Assembly (NCBI RefSeq): GCF_900215505.1
Contig: NZ_LT907844.1
Location: 4,108,001-4,172,000, forward strand
DNA length: 64,000 nt
Reading direction: 5' to 3'
From: Cohaesibacter sp. ES.047
GTDB taxonomy: Bacteria > Pseudomonadota > Alphaproteobacteria > Rhizobiales > Cohaesibacteraceae
Both the position numbers and the translations under genes were made by a program. Shown piece after piece: positions 7,055 through 15,166 of this stretch. The notes under the pieces are model-generated. The model did not search any database. It saw only the letters and a list, made by a program, of their open reading frames with translations, and was not told where the DNA came from. The stretch's first letter is position 1. Each line of letters starts with the position of its first letter.

Positions 7055-7725
7055 GTGATGATCTCTTTCAGCGTTGGCCGGCCAGCATCATCCCAACGGG
7101 CATAGAGCGCCAGCAAAGCCCCTGTGATCACGACAAGGCCAACAACCACAGAGACCACGTTGCCCACGGAGATCTGATCCAAACCGTCCTGCACCTCATT
7201 GACAGTGTTGGCCGCCGCGTCAACTGTCAGACCTGTGCCTGCAAGGGTGGCCATCGTGGCACCTTTCGCAGTCCGGGACGTTTTCAAACTGGCGGGATCA
7301 TTGAAGGCCATGCTGTTCACCATCCACCCATATTCGCCCGGAGCATCAAAGCACGGACAGGCCCTGGCCGCATAGTCGCGGTGACCGGAGACTTTCTTGA
7401 TGCCGTACTCTGAAATGGCCTCACGAGTCAGCCGACGCATGGTTTCTTTCTGGGCCGTGGTCCGAGTGTCTTTCGGGCTCATGTGCTTATCAACACCGCC
7501 CACATAAACATAACCGATAGTCCCGCGATTGTGGCCACTTACATGCGCGCCCATCTTCCAGATTGGCCGGCCATCGGACACTGAGCCATCCAGATGCACG
7601 ACCTTATGGTAGCCAATGCCCCACCATCCCCTTTGTTTGTGCCATTGATCGATTTCTGCAACAGAGACTTCCCGCCCTTCGGGGGTATCTGTGCAATGCC
7701 AGATGAGTTCATTGATTTCGCGCAT
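7051..7725 (-). CDS. Phage endolysin: N-acetylmuramoyl-L-alanine amidase with C-terminal membrane anchor
   Basis: This 224-aa protein has an Amidase_2 (T7 lysozyme-like) domain in residues 1-130. IWHCTDTPEGR carries the first Zn-ligand His, GIGYHKVV and GTIGYVYVGG follow, and KVSGHRDYAARACPCFD supplies the His and Cys ligands. It cleaves the amide bond between MurNAc and L-Ala. A hydrophobic helix at about residues 187-210 (VVSVVVGLVVITGALLALYA) follows a linker, so the enzyme seems anchored in the membrane by its C-terminus or fused to a holin-like segment. T7 lysozyme lacks such a tail. The gene heads the lysis cassette. Confidence 0.85.
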   Translation of the reverse strand: MREINELIWHCTDTPEGREVSVAEIDQWHKQRGWWGIGYHKVVHLDGSVSDGRPIWKMGAHVSGHNRGTIGYVYVGGVDKHMSPKDTRTTAQKETMRRLTREAISEYGIKKVSGHRDYAARACPCFDAPGEYGWMVNSMAFNDPASLKTSRTAKGATMATLAGTGLTVDAAANTVNEVQDGLDQISVGNVVSVVVGLVVITGALLALYARWDDAGRPTLKEIIT

Positions 7726-7822
7726 GACGTTTTTCCAAAACTACTGTTGTCCTGCACGTAGGATACCCGGTCCTATTGCTCGTCAACCTCCCTTGAGAAT
7801 TATTGGAACATTGAAGACGCCT

Positions 7823-8364
7823 TCAGAGCACCATACCCTCACGCCACATCGTCTCCATGTCGGCTTCGGAGATACCGAGGGCAACACGCATGGTTTCAAT
7901 GAGCGGATGTGAGGAGTCGAAAGAGGACGCATAGGTCCATTCAATGTGGGCCTCGTTGCGGGTTATCTCATCAGGGATTGCTTTAATTGCTGGCTCCACC
8001 TGCGACAGATAGTTGTGCCGGTTGAGAATAAGTCTGATCTGTCGGGACGAGAGAGGTGTGAGTGGCGGCTCCGGTTTTACAAACGCATCATTCTCCAAAA
8101 CCCAGCCTATGTGGGGCACTTCCTCTCCCTCTACCAATTGATAGAGCGTCAAATCATGTGGAGCGATGGCTGAGATATCAGTCGTTGTACAGCAAACAGC
8201 CCCGTCGATCATTCCCACGAAGACGCCCTCAAGAGGCATCATTCCGTAGAAGTCCTCCCCCTTCTCGTTTTTGAAGAGCAAGACCCCCCATTATCGATGA
8301 GCCCCTGTTGGGCTTCTGTGGGGTTCACTGGGGTGTAGGTGTGAAAAGTACCTAGCTTGTTCAT
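7823..8364 (-). CDS. Tail-fibre assembly/chaperone-like protein, read across a frameshift at a G6 run
   Basis: The upstream part starts at the ATG at 8364, directly after the TAA of the tail fibre gene, and reads MNKLGTFHTYTPVNPTEAQQ to GLIDNGG. The frame then changes at a run of six G (six C on the plus strand, 8284-8289). A -1 shift joins it smoothly to VLLFKNEKGEDFYGMMPLEG and on to the stop at 7823, giving about 180 aa. The C-terminal half with WREGMVL and the position after the fibre gene suggest a fibre chaperone. The break may be a sequencing error, a phase-variable tract or programmed frameshifting. Without it only the part from about 8281 would be made, from a TTG. Confidence 0.6.
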
Positions 8365-9801
8365 TTATGCCACTCCTACTGTATACCAACCACCATCAAT
8401 CCAGCGCTGAAGAGGCCGAACCTGCATCTGTGTGCCCGCGAATCCTACAACAACATAGCCGGGCTGATCAGACGATTTCGGAAGGGTCCATTGGGAGCCG
8501 AGCCTGATATCTCTCGCAAACTGGCTGGCGTGAAAGCCATCCAGCGTGTCTGCATCCAAACCTGACCCGTGGCCGTCATTGTCTGGATGCCAGACTTTGT
8601 GATAGTCCCCAGTGACCACCATCCATCCACTCCATGTGCCATTTGCGCTAAAGCGCAAATACTCTTTATGATCGGAGCTGAAACCCCAAACGCGCTGGGT
8701 TAGCCAAAGCTTATTATGGCTTTGAACCTCCCCAATAAACCAGCCAGCCTTAGGGGCATTAGCTGCATCATCACCCATCCAAATGCCATTCGAGTTGGCA
8801 TTGTCCCAATCGTCAACCTCACGGCCAGTGTCTTGAGTGGCGGGGCTTATACGTGCAAAGATGGAAGGGAGCTCCAGCAAGTCACGCATGGTCGTGTAGT
8901 TTGGCTGATTGATCAGCGTCCGACCAGACGCCGTAGCTTCAATGGGCTGGTGCAGTTCGGCTACTGCAGCACTTTCAGCAGCAGCCTGACGATCAAGGCC
9001 GGTCTGTATACGGTCAGCAGCAGTCAGAATAGCATCTGCTTCGGCATTGGTGGCAGCGATCTCAGCCCGATCCCGTGCACCCTCGGAGGCATCCTGAGCG
9101 GCTTCAGACACCTGACGTGAGGCTTCGGCGGCAATCGCACTATAAGCGCTCTCAGCGGCCTTTGAGGTGGCCGAAGAGGCACTGGATTGCGCAATGTCGC
9201 GAGCAGTCTCAGATCCGAATTTGGCAACCTGAGCTTGACTGTTCGCTGTTTCAGCATTTGTTTTAGCCGACACGGCGGAGTCTTTGGCTGAAACAGCATC
9301 GTTTTTTGCGGCTAGAGTCGACGCCTCAAGACCGATAATGGTCTGTAATTGTTCTGAAATTTGGTCGCGAATGCTATAAAAAACAGGAAGAGTAACGCCG
9401 GTGAAGTGGTCAAAAGCAAGATTAATCGCGTTTACATCTCGCACCTGCTCAACGATCCAAATCAGTGAACGCTCGAAGAGACTGTTTGTTGTCTCTGGAC
9501 TATAGCGAGCACCCGTCAGTTTCTTGTTGAGTTCTAGTGTGGCTTTCCCGCGAAGCCGATATTGAGTGCCTGCAATAGCAGGAGCCAATAGTGTGACTGT
9601 GCCCCCGGCATCATTCTCGGCACCACTAACCGAGAAGTCAGCTCCCAGGACAAGTGCGCCAAACAGGCCATCTTCCGCGATGATGCCGAATTCAAGATCA
9701 TCGTCCTGCTGGAATTTGAAGGTCACAGGAAATTCTGTCTGGCCCGCAACCGACGTATAGAATTTTTCGCGATTATCTTGAGTGATGGCGTTTTCGGACA
9801 T
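8365..9801 (-). CDS. Phage tail fibre protein (T7 gp17-like N-terminus)
   Basis: This 478-aa protein starts MSENAITQDNREKFYTSV; AAAGGAG lies 7 bases before this ATG, which favours it over an upstream in-frame start at 9825. Residues 1-150 resemble the particle-binding N-terminal domain of T7 gp17-type fibres (FPVTFKFQQDDDLEF, LTGARYSPETTNSLFERS). Residues about 160-270 form an Ala-rich trimeric coiled coil with repeated AAKNDAVSAKDSAVSAK-like segments. The C-terminal part (WDNANSNGIWMG, WHPDNDGHGSGLDADTLDG) is the usual receptor-binding region found in many fibres. Confidence 0.85.
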   Translation of the reverse strand: MSENAITQDNREKFYTSVAGQTEFPVTFKFQQDDDLEFGIIAEDGLFGALVLGADFSVSGAENDAGGTVTLLAPAIAGTQYRLRGKATLELNKKLTGARYSPETTNSLFERSLIWIVEQVRDVNAINLAFDHFTGVTLPVFYSIRDQISEQLQTIIGLEASTLAAKNDAVSAKDSAVSAKTNAETANSQAQVAKFGSETARDIAQSSASSATSKAAESAYSAIAAEASRQVSEAAQDASEGARDRAEIAATNAEADAILTAADRIQTGLDRQAAAESAAVAELHQPIEATASGRTLINQPNYTTMRDLLELPSIFARISPATQDTGREVDDWDNANSNGIWMGDDAANAPKAGWFIGEVQSHNKLWLTQRVWGFSSDHKEYLRFSANGTWSGWMVVTGDYHKVWHPDNDGHGSGLDADTLDGFHASQFARDIRLGSQWTLPKSSDQPGYVVVGFAGTQMQVRPLQRWIDGGWYTVGVA

Positions 9802-9854
9802 GAAAGGCTCCTTTGTGCCTATCATGTCCTTTTCGCCAAGGCGTCAACCGTCGC

Positions 9855-12800
9855 CTAATTGATCAATCCCGGCACAACAGCCTTGGCTGTCCGTTTGATC
9901 CTATTGCCATTCAATTCATAGCCCTGCTTTGTCCGTGCAACCAGATCGCCCAGTGGTGCGTTTGTGCCATCCTCGAGCAGTCTCTTGCGATAGTCCGGCC
10001 AAACCTCTTTCACAGTCTCGAACGGAACGACACCCCCGGTCGCGTAGCGATCCGCCAGCACCTGAAGAATAGCCGGATCGATTGCCTTGAGTTCCCGATA
10101 ATGCCCCTCGATATCCATGAGCCCGCGATGCACCCAGCCGGGTTGATTGAGCATCACGAGGGCATTGCGCGCTTCTTTGACTGCGAGATTTTCGAGAATG
10201 TCCACCACAGCCCCGCGATCATTCTGCGAAATCCCTGTCACATCTCCACCCGCTCCGGTCACGGTATCGTCTGCCAGATCCTTGCGCAATTTCGAGATGG
10301 CCCGCACAGCACGTCGCGCACGATCAAGAGGATGCAGTTTCTTGATCTTGGCCTCTTTGCGGTCAAGGTTGCGGGAGACCAAATACACTCGCTGTTCCTC
10401 ACCAAGCCCGGAAAGATACTCAGCCGCCCCCGCCTCGTCACCAGCGTCCAACATGGCGTCATAGCTTTTGACAGCCCCCTCGAATTCACCGGTACTGGGG
10501 GCAACCAGCGCCCAGAATTTGCGCATCGAGCGAGAGCCTTTGGAGGCTGATTTGATGAAGCGGCGCAGGATCGCCATGTCATCAATCGACTGTCCCGGCT
10601 TGTCGCTGCCAAAGGCATCATAAAGCGAAAGGGCGGATCGTCCGAGACCACCGGTGAAATTGATCATCATCTTTTCGGTCAGCGCCGGCGACCAGCCCAT
10701 CACGTCCCCGATCTGTTTGGTTAATTCCGAGGTGCGAGCCGTGTATTGCAAGTGGGGTTCCAGCCCCTGCATATGATCCGGAATGATCGGTGCACCAGTG
10801 AAGAAGTCCGTATTGCTCTTGCTTTCAAAATAGCTTTTTACAATCGGGTTGCTTTCCATGACATTGGGAGGAAGCAACACTTGGAACAGACCATCCATAT
10901 AGCGCTCATAGGCGGTCGGGTCTGAGGCAATCACCGCATCGAACACCGCTTCCCCGATGTTGAGAACCATGGCCATTTCGAACGGTTTCGGGATGGCGGT
11001 CCATTTGTTCCCAGTCTTGACCATCCAGTGCGTTGCACGAGTGGTTTCCGAAATCTCGTGGTATTCATCATGGCGGCTCATCAGGGCGTGTAGGCCCATT
11101 CCCACAACAGTCAAAACACCAAGCCGGGCCCATGCCTTGATCGCCAGCGGCAGGGCTTTTTCGTCTTCTGCGGTCAAAACCTTGCCCATCGCCTTTTTGG
11201 CCAAAGGCATCAGCATCAAGCGCGAACTTTTATCGATGCCCTGCAGGCTGGCGTTTAGGAACGGCACAAGGCGTGAAAGAGCCACCATTTGCAGGCCGCG
11301 ACGATCAAAGTCGATGTGATCTCGTGCGAGATAAGCTGCCTCGGCCGCCGCTTCAAAATCATCCAGCCCACGCAATTTCGCTTCTTCGAAGAATGTCTTG
11401 TTAAGCCCGAGCCGGGTAGAGGTTTCCGAGATTTCCGAGATTTCCGTGATGGATGCCAGCCCTTTGGCAAACTGATAAGGACTGGTTACGGGATTGGCCA
11501 GTTTCGATGTGACAAACCCTTTCTTTTCCAATGCTTTGAGGTCACGTTTTAAAGCACCGTTGCGAAGGGATGCGACGTTCTCACCACCCATGATGCCACC
11601 CATGACATTGTATTTGCGGGCAGCATCTCGGCCATACAATTCGTCTATTGCCCCTTGCGCTGTCGCCTTCAAACGTTGGAACGGTTTGCCATAGAAGATG
11701 GCGGCCATGACCTGATCGCGAATAATATTGGCGGCAATGAATTCTGGTGCCGCCGTTACACCGGTGCGCAACATGCTGGCAGATGCCGCCAGAATGTTTG
11801 TCAGCATGCTTTGCTCTATCTTGTTCATCATCGTGAATGTTCGGAACAGATGTTGCCCAAGCTCGCCATCGGCCAGGCGGAAGGCACGGAGTTGGCCACC
11901 CTCGCGATAGAACACGATCGGTTGTCCGTTCTCTGAAATGACTTCTGGCCGGAACAGTCTTGCCTTCTCGTCCCCAAGGGAGGCTTCCAGTGCATCGCGG
12001 ACAATGGCGAAATCCTGTTTGGAATAGCCCTTCTGTTTCGCCGCCGCTTCCACCGCCTCGATCGGGTCAATGATCATGGCGCGCATTTCCCGCGCCGGGA
12101 TCTCTTCGACGATGCGGCCCGATCCATGGCCGGCCATATCACCCAAACGCTTGAGGCTCTTGATCATGTCATTGTGGGCGATGGCGGCGGAGGTTTCGTA
12201 GGCATCCATCATCAGGCTTTCAACCGGACTGATCACGTCCAGATTGGATCCCTTGAAGCGATTGACTTGCGCCTGCTTACCTGTTCGCACGCCTTTGCCT
12301 TCGGTCTTGGTGTTGCCCGGATAGTCCTGCTTTCGGAGGCCCGGCACATAGTCCTTGATTGCCAAGCCATCAAGAAACTGTTCCTGACTGATCAGACCGG
12401 CATCGTACTTCTTTTTCCAAAGGTTGCGGTTCCATTCATAGACCATTTCAGCAGCCCGCACGAAATGCGGGTGCACCGCTTCCATCTCTTGGACAACCAG
12501 TTGGTGATCACCCTTGGTGAATTTGTCCGGCATATTCGGAATGTCGCCAGCTTCTAATCTATCATGTTCCCCCAAGGAGCGACGGGACCAGAGATAGGAG
12601 TCGAAATCTTTCACCACGGCGTCATCGAATTTCGACAATACGTTGCCACCACCTTGGGAAAATATGATCGCATCCCGCAAGGCAGGGCCTTCCGCGTTGA
12701 GACTTTGATAACCGTGCACTCCATGCATCAGGTCCATATGCCCGGCGCTTTGTGCGCCTTCCATCATGCGAGCAAGTTTATAAGGATCATCCTTGACCTT

Positions 12801-15164
12801 GAGATCCAGCTTTTTGCCCGTGTTTTCATGAAACACTTTGGCCAGTTCGGTAACGGCCTGCTGGATCGGATGCTTGCCGTCGCTGAAGTTTGTATAGGCA
12901 TCATGAAAACGATCCCCGATTGTCTGGCCGATGCCGGTTCTTTTCGCTTCCTCAAGCACCTGCCCGATCAGCCCTTTGCGCTTGGTCGTGATGATGGAGT
13001 TCGAGACGGCTTCACCGGATGGCATGGTGCGCCAGGCGTGATAGGTGTCCTGTATGTCGACAAGCCCCTTCAGCCAGTCCGGATTGTTTTTTGCCAGATA
13101 GTCGGTGAAGGCCTTATTGAAGCGCGGAGCATGCTTTGAAGCATAGTTCGGATTGGTCATGAAAGACCGGAAAAATTCGGCAAATCCTTCAGACAACCAC
13201 AAGGACGGATGATAGCCCCTCGGAGCCATTGCTTCCAATTCTCCGCGATAAAGAACCATCAAATCGGAGAAGTCCTGCCCCAGTCGCTTGTCGATGTGGT
13301 GTCCCACTTCATGCGAAAAGACCTCGAAATCTTCCATATCGGCGAGACGGATCACACCGGTCTTTGTGTGATGGGTGCCCAGCACGCCTGTCTTGCGCTT
13401 GCCCAGAGGCATCTTGATGCCCTGACGAACCGCCGCGACACCTGTCTGGTCAATCAACCGGTTTGTAATATCAACCAAACGCAATCCGGTTGCCTTGTGG
13501 TTCGTTATCGCTGTCCCGCGCGCCACACCGTCTTCACTGCGACGGAGTTCACCCGTGATTTTGACCTGACGCGCTTCAAGGGTCGGATCCACTTCTGCAT
13601 CGATTTGGGCAATCATCGCTTGAAGATCTGGATCTGTCTTGCCATCGGTTCCGGATGGGCGCAGCGTTTTATCGGCTGAGGGGGCAGAGGAGCTGTGTGT
13701 GTCTGAATGGTGGTTGTCGGAGCGCTCAGAGCTACCCTCTACACGCTGGCTTTCCTTGCCTTTGCTGCTGTTTGGCTGTATCTTTTCCTTTGCCGGCAAG
13801 GTGGAGGAGCTGTGTGCGTCCACCTGGAGACTATCAAGGCGCTCCGTAGTACCCTTGGTATGCCGGTCTTTCCTTTTTTCAAATGCAGTCATTAGCCAGG
13901 TCTTGGCCTGACCGTCATAGTCCAGACGCACAACAATGTTGTGATCACCGTCAGTCAATCGGATCCGGTTTTGGCTTTGCGTGTAAACTTCCGCTTGGCG
14001 AATGATCGCTGGCAGGTTGTCTACGACTTCAGGATGCTTTTCGAAAACCTTTTTCAAACCCGATCCTTTTCGGGTTTTAGGATCATAGCTGCCCCAAATC
14101 ACATCGATGTCGCCAATCTCCGGATGATCGAGCGCCCTTGGTGCTTCTCCTGTTTCCATGTCTTTGAGACGGGCAGCAACCTTGCCCCAGTCTTTGCCAT
14201 GGGCCTCGATATCCAGCACCGGGCCAAACACCCCTTCCCCGATGATATCGGGGTCATCGAGCGACCATTTCCCATTGGTGGGCGTTGCACTGTCATCGAC
14301 CGCCATCTTCTGGACGTCCGGACGCTCAGGCTTTGGCTGCAATCGGTCTCCAAGGGCAACAGGCTCCAAATCGGCCTCAGATGCCCTCAGAGCGCGTTTT
14401 GCCTCAGTGAGCGGCGCAGCTTTACCAAAGTCCAGAGTTTTGCCTTCGGGTGCAGCAACGTCCATTTCGGGCGCATTGATGGGCTCGGAGCGCACCGCAC
14501 TGTCAATCAGATCTAATTGCCGGGGCGCTTCAGCGAGGTTCTGATCTTTCGCCCATTCTGAAATCTCACCAGCCGCTTGACTTTCACGGCTTGCCCGGTG
14601 CGTGACAGGCCCCATGACACCACCAGCAACGGCCCCCAATCCGACTGAGGCTCCCAGTTGGATCGGATCGAATTCCTCTCGAAACCCAGCCCCCAGTTCG
14701 ATGCCTTGAATAGCTGTGTCTGTCGCCGCATTGACTGCCGCCGCATCGATCGCACCGGCAAACACTCTGGCGCGCACGGTTGCGAGGCCACGTCCAGTCA
14801 GGGCAACAGCCTTCTCTCCCAATCCGATCGGAAGCAGGTTTTCAAGATGAGTTGCACCACGCTCGGCATCAAAAATGGTACCGGCCAACTGTCCGGCCAA
14901 GGCCGCCGTACCCTCCAACGCGCCATCGTAGTCAGGGAAGCTCTCATAACGGCTATCAAACCGATGACGATTGTCCGGCCTTGAAACATCGCGCAATGCG
15001 CCAACAGCAGTTCCCTGCCGGGTCGCTGCTTCCATGTTGATATAGAACCGTTCGGCAAGACCCGGACGCGGGGCTTCCTTCAGCGTTTGCTCGTCATCTT
15101 GATAATATTGAGCAAAAAAATTGTCTTTTGGAATTGGTGAAGAACTTTCCTGTTTATCTGCCAT
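9855..15164 (-). CDS. Giant polyvalent internal virion protein with PBECR-like nuclease, zincin motif and LPD38-like region
   Basis: This 1769-aa protein occupies the place of T7 gp16. Residues about 305-430 (GEGVFGPVLDIEAHG, HPEIGDIDVIWG, GSGLKKVFEKHPEV, TWLMTAFEKR) look like a PBECR domain, the Barnase-EndoU-ColicinE5/D-RelE nuclease type found in phage polyvalent proteins. A low-complexity Ser/His/Lys linker with two degenerate copies follows (about 430-490). FSHEVGHHIDKRL carries a zincin HExxH at residues 618-622, with WLSEGFAEFF behind it. The region about 1130-1330, with MVALSRLVPFLNASLQGIDK, resembles LPD38. In T7 this protein is ejected into the cell. Here the nuclease and peptidase activities are predicted, not shown. 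Confidence 0.8.
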   Translation of the reverse strand: MADKQESSSPIPKDNFFAQYYQDDEQTLKEAPRPGLAERFYINMEAATRQGTAVGALRDVSRPDNRHRFDSRYESFPDYDGALEGTAALAGQLAGTIFDAERGATHLENLLPIGLGEKAVALTGRGLATVRARVFAGAIDAAAVNAATDTAIQGIELGAGFREEFDPIQLGASVGLGAVAGGVMGPVTHRASRESQAAGEISEWAKDQNLAEAPRQLDLIDSAVRSEPINAPEMDVAAPEGKTLDFGKAAPLTEAKRALRASEADLEPVALGDRLQPKPERPDVQKMAVDDSATPTNGKWSLDDPDIIGEGVFGPVLDIEAHGKDWGKVAARLKDMETGEAPRALDHPEIGDIDVIWGSYDPKTRKGSGLKKVFEKHPEVVDNLPAIIRQAEVYTQSQNRIRLTDGDHNIVVRLDYDGQAKTWLMTAFEKRKDRHTKGTTERLDSLQVDAHSSSTLPAKEKIQPNSSKGKESQRVEGSSERSDNHHSDTHSSSAPSADKTLRPSGTDGKTDPDLQAMIAQIDAEVDPTLEARQVKITGELRRSEDGVARGTAITNHKATGLRLVDITNRLIDQTGVAAVRQGIKMPLGKRKTGVLGTHHTKTGVIRLADMEDFEVFSHEVGHHIDKRLGQDFSDLMVLYRGELEAMAPRGYHPSLWLSEGFAEFFRSFMTNPNYASKHAPRFNKAFTDYLAKNNPDWLKGLVDIQDTYHAWRTMPSGEAVSNSIITTKRKGLIGQVLEEAKRTGIGQTIGDRFHDAYTNFSDGKHPIQQAVTELAKVFHENTGKKLDLKVKDDPYKLARMMEGAQSAGHMDLMHGVHGYQSLNAEGPALRDAIIFSQGGGNVLSKFDDAVVKDFDSYLWSRRSLGEHDRLEAGDIPNMPDKFTKGDHQLVVQEMEAVHPHFVRAAEMVYEWNRNLWKKKYDAGLISQEQFLDGLAIKDYVPGLRKQDYPGNTKTEGKGVRTGKQAQVNRFKGSNLDVISPVESLMMDAYETSAAIAHNDMIKSLKRLGDMAGHGSGRIVEEIPAREMRAMIIDPIEAVEAAAKQKGYSKQDFAIVRDALEASLGDEKARLFRPEVISENGQPIVFYREGGQLRAFRLADGELGQHLFRTFTMMNKIEQSMLTNILAASASMLRTGVTAAPEFIAANIIRDQVMAAIFYGKPFQRLKATAQGAIDELYGRDAARKYNVMGGIMGGENVASLRNGALKRDLKALEKKGFVTSKLANPVTSPYQFAKGLASITEISEISETSTRLGLNKTFFEEAKLRGLDDFEAAAEAAYLARDHIDFDRRGLQMVALSRLVPFLNASLQGIDKSSRLMLMPLAKKAMGKVLTAEDEKALPLAIKAWARLGVLTVVGMGLHALMSRHDEYHEISETTRATHWMVKTGNKWTAIPKPFEMAMVLNIGEAVFDAVIASDPTAYERYMDGLFQVLLPPNVMESNPIVKSYFESKSNTDFFTGAPIIPDHMQGLEPHLQYTARTSELTKQIGDVMGWSPALTEKMMINFTGGLGRSALSLYDAFGSDKPGQSIDDMAILRRFIKSASKGSRSMRKFWALVAPSTGEFEGAVKSYDAMLDAGDEAGAAEYLSGLGEEQRVYLVSRNLDRKEAKIKKLHPLDRARRAVRAISKLRKDLADDTVTGAGGDVTGISQNDRGAVVDILENLAVKEARNALVMLNQPGWVHRGLMDIEGHYRELKAIDPAILQVLADRYATGGVVPFETVKEVWPDYRKRLLEDGTNAPLGDLVARTKQGYELNGNRIKRTAKAVVPGLIN

Positions 15165-15166
15165 AT

